DNA of 64,000 bases from Allobosea sp. Root381 (GTDB lineage Bacteria; Pseudomonadota; Alphaproteobacteria; Rhizobiales; Beijerinckiaceae), in the NCBI RefSeq assembly GCF_001429395.1, contig NZ_LMJT01000023.1, positions 141,631-205,630 of the forward strand, in the 5' to 3' direction. Both the position numbers and the translations under genes were made by a program. This document shows, piece by piece, positions 37,527-47,466 of the stretch. The notes under the pieces were generated by a model. That model searched no databases. It was not told the DNA's origin and saw nothing but the letters and a program-made list of their open reading frames with translations. Each line of letters begins with the position of its first letter. The stretch's first letter is position 1.

Positions 37527-37569
37527 GTCATCCCGGAACTGCGCCGGTGAGCGGCTGGTTCAGGATGAC
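37527..37569. repeat. REP-like palindrome
   Basis: Perfect outer arms GTCATCC (37527-37533) and GGATGAC (37563-37569) with a GC-rich centre. It lies in the 245-base gap between the small membrane-protein gene and the LysR stop. Nothing else is evident in that gap. Confidence 0.6.
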
Positions 37570-37641
37570 GGTGAACGTATCCGCAAAATCAGCGCAGGCC
37601 AGACCTTTTGGGGTCGACGGGCCGATCTTGCCGCCAACCCG

Positions 37642-38553
37642 TCAAGCGGATTGCCCTTCGAGCTTGGCGCGGTTCTCGCGAAACACCTTCCGAAGCGCCG
37701 CCATGACGGCGATGACGGCCGGCCGCTGGCGCGACACCTCATGCGTCACCAGGAAGATCTCGTCCGCCGTCCTGTCCGGCGGCGGCTGCAGCCGAAGCAG
37801 CGTCCCGTCGGCATCGGCCATGAAGCAGGGCGCCATCGAGACCGTGCCCGCCGAGCGGATGCTCTCGTAGCGCGCGGCTGAATCGCCGACGCGGGCCGCG
37901 ATCGGCCGGCCGGCGGCATAGGCGAGTATATGCTCGTCGATGCGCGAGGAGGTCTCGCGGCTGACCGAAATGACCGGCGCGGTCGCGGGGTCGACGTCGC
38001 GGCGGGCATAGAGCGCCTGGACGAGCCGCCCGACCTTCTGGCCGAAATAGCCCGGCTCATCCGGGATTCTCGACATGCGCAGGGCGATGTCGGCGTCGCC
38101 CCTTCCGAGATCGAGCCGGTCGCGCGTGCTGATGATGACGATCTCGACGCCGCCCGCATCGGCTGAGATCGTGGCGGCATATTTGGTGAGGAACAGGCTG
38201 ATCGATGTCGTCGCCGTGATCCTGACCGGCGCGTCGGCGGCCGTGCGCGCCGACTTCGCCCGGCTGGCGAAACGCTCGGCTGCGGCCGCGACCCTGCCGG
38301 CCTCCTGCGCGAGCTCGGCCCCGGTCGCCGTCAGCACGAGGCGATTGGCGCCGCGCCGGAACAGCAACACGCCGAGTGCGCGCTCGAAGGCCTTGAGACG
38401 GCGCGCGATCGTCGCCTCGCTCAGGCCGAGCCGGAGCGCTGCCAAGGCCAGCGACCCGCTTTCGGCGATGGCGTGGAAGATCCCGATATCGTCCCAGCCG
38501 GGCGCCGCCAGATCGCCGTCGCGTCGAGATGGAGGGGGAGCAGGCTGCCCCAT
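37642..38553 (-). CDS. LysR-family transcriptional regulator
   Basis: A 303-residue regulator. The N-terminal helix-turn-helix reads WDDIGIFHAIAESGSLALAALRLGLSEATIARRLKAFER in consecutive segments from residue 20 to 58, then the effector domain starts at about 105 (PVRITATTSISLFL). No divergent target is adjacent: the gap upstream is 201 bases and leads to the parE stop. Target and effector are unknown. Confidence 0.88.
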   Translation of the reverse strand: MGQPAPPPSRRDGDLAAPGWDDIGIFHAIAESGSLALAALRLGLSEATIARRLKAFERALGVLLFRRGANRLVLTATGAELAQEAGRVAAAAERFASRAKSARTAADAPVRITATTSISLFLTKYAATISADAGGVEIVIISTRDRLDLGRGDADIALRMSRIPDEPGYFGQKVGRLVQALYARRDVDPATAPVISVSRETSSRIDEHILAYAAGRPIAARVGDSAARYESIRSAGTVSMAPCFMADADGTLLRLQPPPDRTADEIFLVTHEVSRQRPAVIAVMAALRKVFRENRAKLEGQSA

Positions 38554-38683
38554 GCGATCAGCGGCCCGGAGCGGAAAAGGCTGCCGGGGCAGGGAGAGTA
38601 GTCATGCAGGCGGGACCGGTGCTCGGAATGGTGAGGTGCGTGTGGCATGGATCGACCATGCCTGTGGCCCGGTTCGCTGGCAG

Positions 38684-38722
38684 CCCGGCATCTTTGGCGT
38701 CCAACCCCCCAAAGATGCGGGG
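38684..38722 (-). terminator. Hairpin downstream of parE
   Basis: A 14-base inverted repeat with one mismatch (38684-38697 with 38709-38722; core GCATCTTTGG/CCAAAGATGC) and an 11-base loop, 33 bases after the parE stop. There is no T tract, so it is either a Rho-aided end or a stabilising stem. Confidence 0.5.
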
Positions 38723-38754
38723 CTCCGCCGTCACTGCCCGGCGGCCGCGTCGCC

Positions 38755-40878
38755 TCACAGGTCGATCAGCTCGCCCGCGAAGGCGGCGCGCTCCTGGATG
38801 AAGATGAAGCGCGCTTCCGGCTTGTTGCCCATCAGGCGTTCGACGGTGTCGGCGGTTTCCTCGCGCGTCTCGTGGTCGACCATGACCTTGAGCAGAATGC
38901 GCTTGCTCGGGTCCATCGTGGTTTCCTTGAGCTGGGCCGGCATCATTTCTCCCAGGCCCTTGAAGCGGCTGATCTCCGGCTTCTTGCCCTTGAAGATGCT
39001 GGCGATAAGCTCGTCCTTATGGGCGTCGTTGCGGGCGTAGACCGACTTGCCACCGTGCTGGAGCCGGTAGAGCGGGGGCACGGCGAGATAGAGATGGCCC
39101 TTCTCGATCAGGCGCGGCATCTGCCGCCAGAAGAAGGTCACCAGCAGCGAGGCGATATGGGCGCCGTCGACATCGGCGTCGGTCATCACGATGACCTTCT
39201 CGTAGCGCAGGTCATCCTCGCGGAACTGGCTGCCGATGCCGCAGCCCAGCGCCAGGATCAGGTCGGCAAGCTGCTGGTTGGCATTCAGCTTCTCGCGGGT
39301 CGCATTGGCGACATTGAGAATCTTGCCGCGTAAGGGGAGGATGGCCTGCGTCTGGCGGTTGCGCGCCTGCTTGGCCGAGCCGCCGGCCGAATCGCCCTCG
39401 ACGATGAAGAGCTCCGAGCCGGCGGCGCCGGCCGAGCTGCAGTCGGCGAGCTTGCCGGGCAGCCTCAGCTTGCGCGTCGCGGTCTTGCGCGAGACTTCCT
39501 TTTCAAGACGGCGGCGTAGGCGCTCCTCCGCGCGGTCCACCGACCAGTCGAGCAGCTTCAGTGCCTGCTGCGGCGCCTGTGCGAGCCAGTGGTCGAAGGC
39601 GTCGCGCACAGCGTTCTCGACGATGCGCGAGGCCTCCTGGGTCGCGAGCTTGTCCTTGGTCTGCCCCTGGAACTCCGGCTCGCGGATGAAGACGGAGAGC
39701 ATGGCCGCGCAGGTCGCCATCACGTCGTCGGAGGTGACCTGCGCCATGCGCTTCGACTGGCCGATGCGCTCGGCATGGTCACGCAGGCCCCTGAGCAGGG
39801 CGATGCGCAGCCCCTGCTCGTGCGTGCCGCCTTCCGGCGTCGGGATCGTGTTGCAGTAGGAGGAGGCGAAGCCGTCCTCGCCGGTCGCAAGCCAGGCGAT
39901 TGCCCATTCCAGCGAGCCGTGGCTGCCGTCCCTGGTGATTTTGCCGGCGAAGATCGGCTCGGCGACGAGGTCCTTGCCCTCGATCTCGCGGCCGAGATAG
40001 TCGCGCAGACCACCAGGGAAGCGGAACACGGCCTCGGCCGCGACGTCGCCCTCGGGCTTCAGCAGCGATGGGGCGCAATGCCAGCGGATCTCGACGCCGC
40101 CGAAGAGATAGGCCTTCGAGCGGGCCATGCGGAACAGGCGCGCCGGGATGAAATGCGCGCCCTCGCCAAAGATCTGCGCGTCAGGGTGGAAGCGAACGCG
40201 AGTGCCGCGCCGGTTGGCCACCGGGCCGACCGTCTCCAACGGGCCCTGTGGCAGGCCGCGCGAAAAAACCTGGCGGTAGAGCGTCTTGCCCCGCGCGACC
40301 TCGACCTCGAGCCGGTCCGACAGCGCGTTCACGACGGAGACGCCGACGCCGTGCAGGCCGCCCGAAGTCTCATAGGCCTTCGAGTCGAATTTTCCGCCGG
40401 CATGCAACGTCGTCATGATGACTTCGAGCGCCGATTTGCCGGGGAATTTCGGATGAGGATCCACCGGGATGCCGCGGCCATTGTCGGTCACCGCGATCGA
40501 GCCGTCTTCCAGCAGCTCGACATCGATGAAGCTCGCATGGCCGGCGACGGCCTCGTCCATGGCGTTGTCGATCACCTCGGCGAAGAGGTGGTGCAGCGCG
40601 CGCTCGTCGGTGCCGCCGATATACATGCCGGGACGGCGCCGGACCGGCTCCAGCCCCTCCAGTACCTCGATGGCCGAGGCATCGTAGCCGGCCTCCGACA
40701 GCGTGCCGTTGCGCGGGGGCGTCGGCGCCGCGGACTGGGCCGGACGGACGCTGCCGGGAGCCTCGGCAGCGCCGAGCGCCGGGCGCGGCACGGCGGGCCG
40801 AGCGGCGGTCGACACTGGCCGCTCCGGTTCCGTCCCAAATAGATCGCCGCTGTCCGACATCGTGTCCGTGCGTCCCAT
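38755..40878 (-). CDS. parE: DNA topoisomerase IV subunit B
   Basis: ATPase subunit that pairs with ParC to separate daughter chromosomes. The 707 residues lack the ~170-residue insert of GyrB, so this is ParE. GHKL ATPase motifs: [36 protein letters not shown]. Toprim domain: [15 protein letters not shown] and [11 protein letters not shown]. The first ~60 residues are a variable proline/alanine-rich extension. ATG 40860 is an alternative start. parC is not in the window. Confidence 0.96.
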   Translation of the reverse strand: MGRTDTMSDSGDLFGTEPERPVSTAARPAVPRPALGAAEAPGSVRPAQSAAPTPPRNGTLSEAGYDASAIEVLEGLEPVRRRPGMYIGGTDERALHHLFAEVIDNAMDEAVAGHASFIDVELLEDGSIAVTDNGRGIPVDPHPKFPGKSALEVIMTTLHAGGKFDSKAYETSGGLHGVGVSVVNALSDRLEVEVARGKTLYRQVFSRGLPQGPLETVGPVANRRGTRVRFHPDAQIFGEGAHFIPARLFRMARSKAYLFGGVEIRWHCAPSLLKPEGDVAAEAVFRFPGGLRDYLGREIEGKDLVAEPIFAGKITRDGSHGSLEWAIAWLATGEDGFASSYCNTIPTPEGGTHEQGLRIALLRGLRDHAERIGQSKRMAQVTSDDVMATCAAMLSVFIREPEFQGQTKDKLATQEASRIVENAVRDAFDHWLAQAPQQALKLLDWSVDRAEERLRRRLEKEVSRKTATRKLRLPGKLADCSSAGAAGSELFIVEGDSAGGSAKQARNRQTQAILPLRGKILNVANATREKLNANQQLADLILALGCGIGSQFREDDLRYEKVIVMTDADVDGAHIASLLVTFFWRQMPRLIEKGHLYLAVPPLYRLQHGGKSVYARNDAHKDELIASIFKGKKPEISRFKGLGEMMPAQLKETTMDPSKRILLKVMVDHETREETADTVERLMGNKPEARFIFIQERAAFAGELIDL

Positions 40879-41137
40879 GATTCGCGACTGCAGATGATAG
40901 CGCAGAAGGCAAGTCCCTGCGCGTTGCGCCCCTTCCTACAGGCCCGGATGCCGGGAGGAAACCGGCTCCTGCGCCTTGCGTCATTCCGCCGTCACCCGAA
41001 GGGATGAAAAGGAGAGAGGGAACCGGATCGTTCAGGCGGCATTAACAAGGCTGGATCGAGGCTGGAATTGGCGATTCGGAGGGGCTGGGCAGCGCGCTGC
41101 AGCCTGCTAGGATCACCGCAAATGGGGGGAGGGCGCC

Positions 41138-41341
41138 GTGACTTCCATACGTTCCGTACCGAGAGTGAGGGCTGCGAGCCTGGAGCGTACCGCCCGGCTT
41201 GCGGGCGAGGCATTCGGGCATGAGGAACTGGCACCGCGCCAGCGCCTCGATGCGTCCCTGCTGCAGCCTTCGCGTTGGCTCTTGTGGCTCCTGGCCGGCC
41301 TGACCGCGGCCGCGGGCCTCCTGGTGCTGAGCACGCGCTGA
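41138..41341 (+). CDS. 67-residue membrane protein, GTG start
   Basis: Short open frame that I accept because GGGGGAGGG lies four bases before the GTG at 41138. The product (MTSIRSVPRVRAASL start) has a charged N-terminal half and one hydrophobic helix (about 46-64) ending at the C-terminus, so it looks tail-anchored. No family is recognised. It stands alone between parE and the glycosyltransferase gene. Confidence 0.55.
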   Translation: MTSIRSVPRVRAASLERTARLAGEAFGHEELAPRQRLDASLLQPSRWLLWLLAGLTAAAGLLVLSTR

Positions 41342-41525
41342 AGGGTTTGCCCGGCGCGGTCACTCGCTGAAAAATCGGTGGTGGAACGCGGGCGCACAGA
41401 ATCGCCATCCGGCAAGGCGCTGTGCTGACTTGAGGCGAACTGCGGCGACGGCCGGCGCCCGGCCTCATCTCGGAGAATATCAACCTTTTTGCCCTACGCA
41501 GAGACCTGCGGAAGGGTTTCTTGCG

Positions 41526-42764
41526 ATGCGCTGCATCATCATCAGTGATTTCGGTTCCGTGAATGGCGGGGCGGCCAAGGTGGCGATCGAAAGCGCGCGC
41601 GGCCTCGCGGAAGCGGGCATCGACGTCGTCTTCGCCTGCGCCATCGGGCCTGTTTCGGAACGACTGGAGCATCCCCGCATCAGCGTGGAACTGTTCGCCG
41701 GAGAAGAAATCTGGAAGGTCGGGGGCAAGCTTGCGGCCGCCCGACAGGGTGTTTGGAATGCTGCGGCCCATGCCTTCCTGGCCGCGCTGCTGGCGCGGCA
41801 GCCACGAGCGGAAACGATCGTGCATCTGCATCAGTGGACCAAGGCCTTCAGCCCGGCCGCGATCGCAGCCGCCGGCGAAAGCGGCTTGCCTGTGGCGATC
41901 ACGATGCACGACTATTTCTCGTTCTGTCCGACGGGCGGGTATTTCGACTTCAAAAGCAATGCGCCCTGCCGGCAGACGCCGATGTCGGTCGGCTGTATCG
42001 CCGCCAATTGCGACCGCACCTCCTACGTTCACAAGCTCGTCCGCGTCGCCCGGCAATGGCGCTCCGACGACGCGATGAGCAAGCTCAAGGCGCCGCTCTT
42101 CCTTCATGTCAGCGATTTTGCCCGCCGCTTCGCCGAGCCCTTCCTGCCGAAGCAGGCGCGCCATGTGGTGGTCGAGAACATGATGGAGGCGCAGAAGCGC
42201 GCGCCGACGGATGTCGCGAAGAACCGGCATGCGTTGTTCCTGGGCCGGTTCACACAGGAGAAAGCCGGCGATGTTCTGGCCAGGGCGGCGCGCGATGCCG
42301 ACATGCCGGTGCGCTTCGTCGGTGAAGGGCCGCTGGCTGCGGAGATCGCGCATATCAACCCACAGGCGGAGGTCCGCGATTGGGTTCCGGCCGAGCGCGT
42401 TTTCGAGGAGATCGCGCAGGCTCGCTGCCTCGTGCTGCCCTCGCTCTGGTATGAGCCGGGCCCTCTCGTCATCGCGGAGGCGCGTTCGCTCGGCGTGCCG
42501 GTCATCCTCTCGCGCACCACCGGTCCGGCGAGCTGGATCGTCGATGGAGAGGACGGGATCCTGGTCGAAGGCGGCGACACCGCGGGGCTGACCGCGGCGC
42601 TCCGCCATCTCAAGAACGATGCCGTGGCTGGCACGATGGGGGCTGCCGCGTACCGTCGCTACTGGGCCGATCCGCTGACCACCGGTCGGCACATCGAGCG
42701 CAGCATCGCCGCCTATCGGAGCCTGCTCGAAAAGTCGGTGCGCGTCGGTGAGGTCAGGCCCTGA
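41526..42764 (+). CDS. Group 1 (GT4) glycosyltransferase
   Basis: Predicted GT-B retaining glycosyltransferase, 412 residues from ATG 41526 with GGAAGGG upstream. The N-terminal domain has SDFGSVNGGAAKVAIESARGL (acceptor side) and TMHDYFSFCPTGGYF. The C-terminal donor domain has LFLGRFTQEKAGDVLA and the EX7E motif EPGPLVIAE. Cysteines around GCIAANCDR occur in glycan-processing relatives. It overlaps the convergent FkbM gene by 11 bases. Sugar and acceptor are unknown; surface polysaccharide is the likeliest target. Confidence 0.9.
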   Translation: MRCIIISDFGSVNGGAAKVAIESARGLAEAGIDVVFACAIGPVSERLEHPRISVELFAGEEIWKVGGKLAAARQGVWNAAAHAFLAALLARQPRAETIVHLHQWTKAFSPAAIAAAGESGLPVAITMHDYFSFCPTGGYFDFKSNAPCRQTPMSVGCIAANCDRTSYVHKLVRVARQWRSDDAMSKLKAPLFLHVSDFARRFAEPFLPKQARHVVVENMMEAQKRAPTDVAKNRHALFLGRFTQEKAGDVLARAARDADMPVRFVGEGPLAAEIAHINPQAEVRDWVPAERVFEEIAQARCLVLPSLWYEPGPLVIAEARSLGVPVILSRTTGPASWIVDGEDGILVEGGDTAGLTAALRHLKNDAVAGTMGAAAYRRYWADPLTTGRHIERSIAAYRSLLEKSVRVGEVRP

Positions 42765-43704
42765 AGGTGCCCTGCCATTGAGAATTGTTTCTCATGGCGG
42801 TCAGGTTGTAGCCTTTGGTCCGATCGCGCTTGTACTCAATCAGCTGTTCGACGCCCGTGATCGGTACCGTCCCGTCATCCAGCAGCAGGTGGACCTGGAG
42901 CTCCCGATCGACGAGCACGTGCCGCGTGAGCGCATGGGACTCATCCGCTCCGTGATCTTCATAGATCACGAGAGCATCATTGTTCAGGGCCCGCTCCATT
43001 CCGGAGAGGGCCTGACGCTCTACACCCTCTACATCGAGCTTGACCACGAGCCGGCGCTCCGACCAGCCATGCCTGGCCAGCAGGTCGTCGATCGCGATCG
43101 ATTCCACGGTCGCGCCTGAAGAGGGCGCCCCGTCCTCGGCGATGCCGCGTGCCTCGTGAGCGGCATCCGTCAGGACGACGTCGATTCCCGAACGATCGAG
43201 AACGGCGCGGTGCAGGGAGATGACGCGATCCGCCTGGGGTGCGATGTTGCGCGCCAGAATGTCGTAGGTGGGCCTGGACGCCTCGATTGCGAGAACCGGC
43301 TTGCGGCCTCCGCGGTCGGACGCAGCAAAGACCGACCAGTAGCCGATATTGGCCCCGCAATCGACGAAACCGTAGTCCAGATCCGCGATGCCGCGCAAGA
43401 AGCGAGCGAGCTCAGGCTCGTGATCGTACTGCGTCAGTAGCATCCGATTCCAGTAGGGGTCGTCGGCCGGGAAGGTCACCGCCGCATCGGGGTCGATGTC
43501 GATCCGCGCCATCGCCCCCTGCCATGCCGTCGATCCGATCAGGCGACAGAGCTTGTAGAGGCCCCGTTGCCGCATCGGTTGAGACGCGGTCGCATAGAGA
43601 TTCAGAAGGGCGATCAACGCCCTGTCGATGGTGCGCCTCGCTTCGACGCGCCCCGTCACGCGGTCGATCAAGAGCGACGGCTGTCGGCTCGCTTGCAGGT
43701 CCAC
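42754..43704 (-). CDS. FkbM-family methyltransferase
   Basis: SAM-dependent methyltransferase of the FkbM type, 316 residues. The start is GTG 43704 with AAGGAG seven bases upstream. The SAM-binding region is YGFVDCGANIGYWSVF, followed by AIEASRPTYDILARNI and the acidic VVKLDVEGVERQAL typical of FkbM. These enzymes often methylate sugars of surface glycans, which fits the convergent glycosyltransferase. The N-terminal ~90 residues are a family-typical helical extension. Confidence 0.9.
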   Translation of the reverse strand: MDLQASRQPSLLIDRVTGRVEARRTIDRALIALLNLYATASQPMRQRGLYKLCRLIGSTAWQGAMARIDIDPDAAVTFPADDPYWNRMLLTQYDHEPELARFLRGIADLDYGFVDCGANIGYWSVFAASDRGGRKPVLAIEASRPTYDILARNIAPQADRVISLHRAVLDRSGIDVVLTDAAHEARGIAEDGAPSSGATVESIAIDDLLARHGWSERRLVVKLDVEGVERQALSGMERALNNDALVIYEDHGADESHALTRHVLVDRELQVHLLLDDGTVPITGVEQLIEYKRDRTKGYNLTAMRNNSQWQGTFRA

Positions 43705-43777
43705 GGTCTGCTCCTTGTGTGCGCGGCGCGGACGCTAATCGCCAAACCTCAGCAATCGGTGAAGGGAGGTAAAGGCA

Positions 43778-43822
43778 TTGACAGGATTAAAAACCTAACA
43801 TAGGAATGTTCGTGTTATGTTC
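43778..43822 (+). promoter_or_regulatory. Promoter and repeats before the beta-helix gene
   Basis: TTGACA (43778-43783) and TAGGAA (43801-43806) with a 17-base spacer. Overlapping the -10 are an AACATA/TATGTT inverted repeat (43797-43802, 43816-43821) and a direct repeat of ATGTTC (43806-43811, 43817-43822; 11-base period). The stretch is clearly more AT-rich than its surroundings and looks regulated. Confidence 0.55.
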
Positions 43823-43839
43823 TCACGGAGAATGAGCTG

Positions 43840-45207
43840 ATGCCTTCCTATGCCGTTTTCGATGATGTCGTCGTCGCCCGCACCGCTGCCGCGAGTGCCG
43901 GGTGGACGGCTTTCACCGGCCTTCAGACAGTGCTGGACGCAGCCCGCAGTCAGGGGCGCCCGTTGTTCTTTCAGCCTGGAACCTATGATTCCGGAACGAC
44001 GACCATCCTCACGACCAATGGAGGCGGCAGGCCGCTTCAGGCCCGCGCGGTGCCGGGCTCTGTCATCCTGCGGTTCACTGGCTCCGATATCTTCTTCAGG
44101 ATCGAGGGGCAGACCGACGTGCGTTTCGACGGCCTGATCTTCGACGGCCAGAATCGTCCTCTGACCGACTATGTCTCGCAGAGGCCGGCTTTCATCGCAG
44201 TCGCCTCGGGCGCAAAGAACGTGGCGTTCGAGAACTGCGCCATCGTCAATTCCCCGGGGATCGGGATCTATGTCTCCAGCGGTGCCGAAGTGCTCGTTCG
44301 CGGTAGCAGCCTCTCCGCGCACTCGGTCGGCATCTGGAGTGAAAATGCGAAGATCAGCGTCCTCGCGAGTTCGCTCGCGAACATGTCGAACAACGGCATA
44401 GCGGTCTGGCGCGATTCCGTCACCGGCGACAGCTCGACGATCTCCGGCAATCTGATCAACGGCATCGAGAGCGCCGCAGGAGGAACCGGTCAGAACGGCA
44501 ACGGCGTCGCGATCTTCCGGGCGATCGGGGTGACGGTGACTGACAACAAGATCTTCGCCACCAAGTATTCGGCCGTGCGCTGCAATGGCGGCGGACTCTA
44601 CAATATCTGCAACAACAACATCTATAATACCCGCGAGGTCGCCATCTTCGTCGAGGCGCCGGGGGCTGGGATTGATCTGACCGGCTGCGTCGTCTCGAAC
44701 AATTGCCTCGATACGGTTGGAAACGGCATCAACGTCGCCAATTCCGGCCAGTTCAGCGACGGAACCGCTCGAAGCGTGGTCATCGAAGGCAACAGAATCT
44801 CGAATGTCCTGAACAATCCGATTCCGGACGCGGGCTACTATCCGCCCTCGACGATCGGCAACGGCATCACCGTCGAGCAGGACTGCGTCGTATCCGGCAA
44901 CCTGATCGAAGGTGTCGCCCGCGTGGGCATCCAGGCCGGCGTGAATACGGGAGCGCGCGATCTCGTGCTGACCGGCAACCTCGTCCGCGGCGCGGCCATC
45001 GGCATCGGCGTGTCGAATGATGCCGTGATGGGCTCGGACCGGTCCATCGTCGTTTCGGGCAATGTTGTCCGCGCCTGCAGCGTCGGCGGCATCGTGCCCA
45101 GTGCCTTCACGGGCACGACCTTCAACCGCGTCGGCACGACCGAGTATGGAAACGTGCTGGCGACCACTGCGGGCAGCGTGACGTTCGGCCACAATCGTTT
45201 CGTCTGA
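43840..45207 (+). CDS. Right-handed parallel beta-helix repeat protein
   Basis: A 455-residue protein built from many short turns of a parallel beta-helix, seen as repeated strands with Asn/Gly ladders (VSGNLIEGVARVG, LTGNLVRGAAIGIGV, VSGNVVRACSVGGI). It resembles the RR_plus_rpt_1 (TIGR03808-like) and pectate-lyase-like families. Unlike the Tat-exported family, I see no signal peptide: the start MPSYAVFDDVVVAR follows GGAGAATGAGCTG. The enzymatic site is not evident; polysaccharide binding or cleavage is possible. Neighbours are a glycosyltransferase and FkbM gene. Confidence 0.82.
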   Translation: MPSYAVFDDVVVARTAAASAGWTAFTGLQTVLDAARSQGRPLFFQPGTYDSGTTTILTTNGGGRPLQARAVPGSVILRFTGSDIFFRIEGQTDVRFDGLIFDGQNRPLTDYVSQRPAFIAVASGAKNVAFENCAIVNSPGIGIYVSSGAEVLVRGSSLSAHSVGIWSENAKISVLASSLANMSNNGIAVWRDSVTGDSSTISGNLINGIESAAGGTGQNGNGVAIFRAIGVTVTDNKIFATKYSAVRCNGGGLYNICNNNIYNTREVAIFVEAPGAGIDLTGCVVSNNCLDTVGNGINVANSGQFSDGTARSVVIEGNRISNVLNNPIPDAGYYPPSTIGNGITVEQDCVVSGNLIEGVARVGIQAGVNTGARDLVLTGNLVRGAAIGIGVSNDAVMGSDRSIVVSGNVVRACSVGGIVPSAFTGTTFNRVGTTEYGNVLATTAGSVTFGHNRFV

Positions 45208-45224
45208 GCCGAGCTGCGTCCAAC

Positions 45225-45250
45225 AAAAAACCGGGGCGTTTCCGCCCCGG
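45225..45250 (-). terminator. Terminator of glnBA
   Basis: Stem CCGGGGCG/CGCCCCGG (45231-45238 with 45243-45250), four-base loop. On the minus strand it runs into six Ts (complement of A45225-45230). It lies 75 bases after the glnA stop and also faces the beta-helix gene end. Confidence 0.88.
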
Positions 45251-45324
45251 TGTTTCAGGTGGACCGCCAGCTTGCGGTCGGGAGGAAGCTCGTGGCCGGT
45301 CCTTTGCGGGCCGGCCACAAACCC

Positions 45325-46734
45325 TCAGTAGGAGTAGTACATCGCGAACTCGACCGGGTGCGGCGTCATTTCGAAGCGCGCCACATCCTGCATCTTGAGC
45401 TCGATATAGCTCTCGATGAAATCGTCGTTGAAGACGCCCCCGGCCTTGAGGAAGGCGTTGTCCTTCTTGAGGGCGTCCAGGGCCTCGCGAAGCGAGCCGC
45501 AGACGGTCGGGATCTTCTTCAGTTCGCGCGGCGGCAGGTCGTAGAGATCCTTGTCCATCGCCGGGCCCGGATCGATCTTGTTCACGATGCCGTCGAGGCC
45601 GGCCATCAGCAGGGCCGAGAAGGCGAGATAGGGGTTCGCCATCGGATCGGGGAAGCGGACCTCGACGCGCTTGGCCTTGGGCGAGGTCGTCCACGGAATA
45701 CGGCAGGAGGCCGAGCGGTTGCGGGCCGAATAGGCCAGAAGCACCGGAGCCTCATAGCCCGGGACGAGGCGCTTGTAGGAGTTCGTCGACGGGTTGGTGA
45801 AGGCGTTCAGGGCCTTGGCGTGCTTGATGATGCCGCCAATGTACCACAGGCACTCCTGCGACAGGTCGGCATACTTGTTGCCGGCCATGATCGGCTTGCC
45901 GCCCTTCCAGATCGACTGGTGGACGTGCATGCCCGAGCCGTTGTCGCCATAGATCGGCTTCGGCATGAAGGTCGCGGTCTTGCCGTAGCTCTGGGCGACG
46001 TTGTGGATCGCGTACTTGTAGACCTGCATGGTGTCGGCCATGTGGGTCAGGGTGTCGAACTTCAGGCCGAGCTCGTGCTGGGCGGAAGCGACCTCGTGGT
46101 GGTGCTTCTCGACCTTGGCGCCCATGGCGGCCATGGCAGCCAGCATCTCGCCGCGCATGTCCTGCGCCGAGTCCTGCGGCGGGACCGGGAAATAGCCGCC
46201 CTTGGTCGCGATGCGGTGGCCGAGGTTGCCGCCCTCGTAATCGGCGTAGCCGTTGGTCGGCAGCTCGACGTTATCGAGCTTGAAGGCGGTGTGGTACGGG
46301 TCGGCCGCGATCTTCACGTCGTCGAAGACGAAGAACTCTGCTTCCGGGCCGACATAGCAGGTGTCGCCGATGCCGGTCGACTTGAGATAGGCCTCGGCCT
46401 TCTTGGCGATGCCGCGCGGGTCGCGGTTGTAGGGCTCGCCTGTGGCTGGCTCGAGCACGTCGCAGGTGATGACCATCGTCGCGGCCGAGAAGAACGGGTC
46501 CATCACGGCCGTGGTCGGGTCGGGCATCAGCAGCATGTCGGACTCGTTGATCGCCTTCCAGCCGGCGATCGAGGAGCCGTCGAACATCGTGCCCTCGGCG
46601 AAGATGTCCTCATCGATCATCGTAATGTCGAACGTCACATGCTGCCACTTGCCGCGCGGGTCGGTGAAGCGGAAGTCGACATACTTGACGTCGTTGTCCT
46701 TGATCGCCTGCAGAACATCCTTGGCGTTCTTCAT
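45325..46734 (-). CDS. glnA: Glutamine synthetase type I
   Basis: Central ammonium-assimilation enzyme, 469 residues. Visible are the beta-grasp start ([23 protein letters not shown]), [15 protein letters not shown], the catalytic core [10 protein letters not shown], and the adenylylation Tyr in DLYDLPP, so it is the type regulated by GlnE. GAGGA precedes the ATG. It is the second gene of a glnB-glnA operon, 96 bases apart. Confidence 0.98.
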   Translation of the reverse strand: MKNAKDVLQAIKDNDVKYVDFRFTDPRGKWQHVTFDITMIDEDIFAEGTMFDGSSIAGWKAINESDMLLMPDPTTAVMDPFFSAATMVITCDVLEPATGEPYNRDPRGIAKKAEAYLKSTGIGDTCYVGPEAEFFVFDDVKIAADPYHTAFKLDNVELPTNGYADYEGGNLGHRIATKGGYFPVPPQDSAQDMRGEMLAAMAAMGAKVEKHHHEVASAQHELGLKFDTLTHMADTMQVYKYAIHNVAQSYGKTATFMPKPIYGDNGSGMHVHQSIWKGGKPIMAGNKYADLSQECLWYIGGIIKHAKALNAFTNPSTNSYKRLVPGYEAPVLLAYSARNRSASCRIPWTTSPKAKRVEVRFPDPMANPYLAFSALLMAGLDGIVNKIDPGPAMDKDLYDLPPRELKKIPTVCGSLREALDALKKDNAFLKAGGVFNDDFIESYIELKMQDVARFEMTPHPVEFAMYYSY

Positions 46735-46830
46735 CTCAGCATTCCTCTAAAGGTCGTTTCTCAAACTTTCGCGGTCCGGGCGGCCCTCATGGCCGCCGGG
46801 CCGCTGAACTCGCGGGTCGGGATTGCGCCC

Positions 46831-47193
<363 letters not shown>

Positions 47194-47466
47194 CTAACCG
47201 GGTTCCGGACCACCACCGGGACCCGACATGCCGCCCCTCCCGGCCTGCTAGGCCTGGGGCCAGGGCAGCCTCTTGGAGCAGCACTCAACATCCTTGGACT
47301 GCTCATAGCATCGGCGCATTCCGCCCGCTATGCGGCAGCACCGTGCCGGCCGCCTGATCATAAGGCAAGAAACAGATCATAAAATAATCATCTGCCTAAA
47401 TATCGATCATTTCCGCATTCAGGCAGGGCGCTTGCCGGGATGCGACGGCTCTCCGATGATGAGCGG

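Noticed and set aside
41526-45207. Genomic island or prophage remnant around the glycosyltransferase and beta-helix genes
   Set aside because: No integrase, transposase, tRNA end or direct repeats flank it. A beta-helix protein alone is not enough for a phage tail spike.
47332-47348. Sigma-54-like element on the minus strand before glnB (GGCAC..GC)
   Set aside because: GG and GC are separated by nine bases rather than ten and the -12 half does not fit, so I do not call a promoter.
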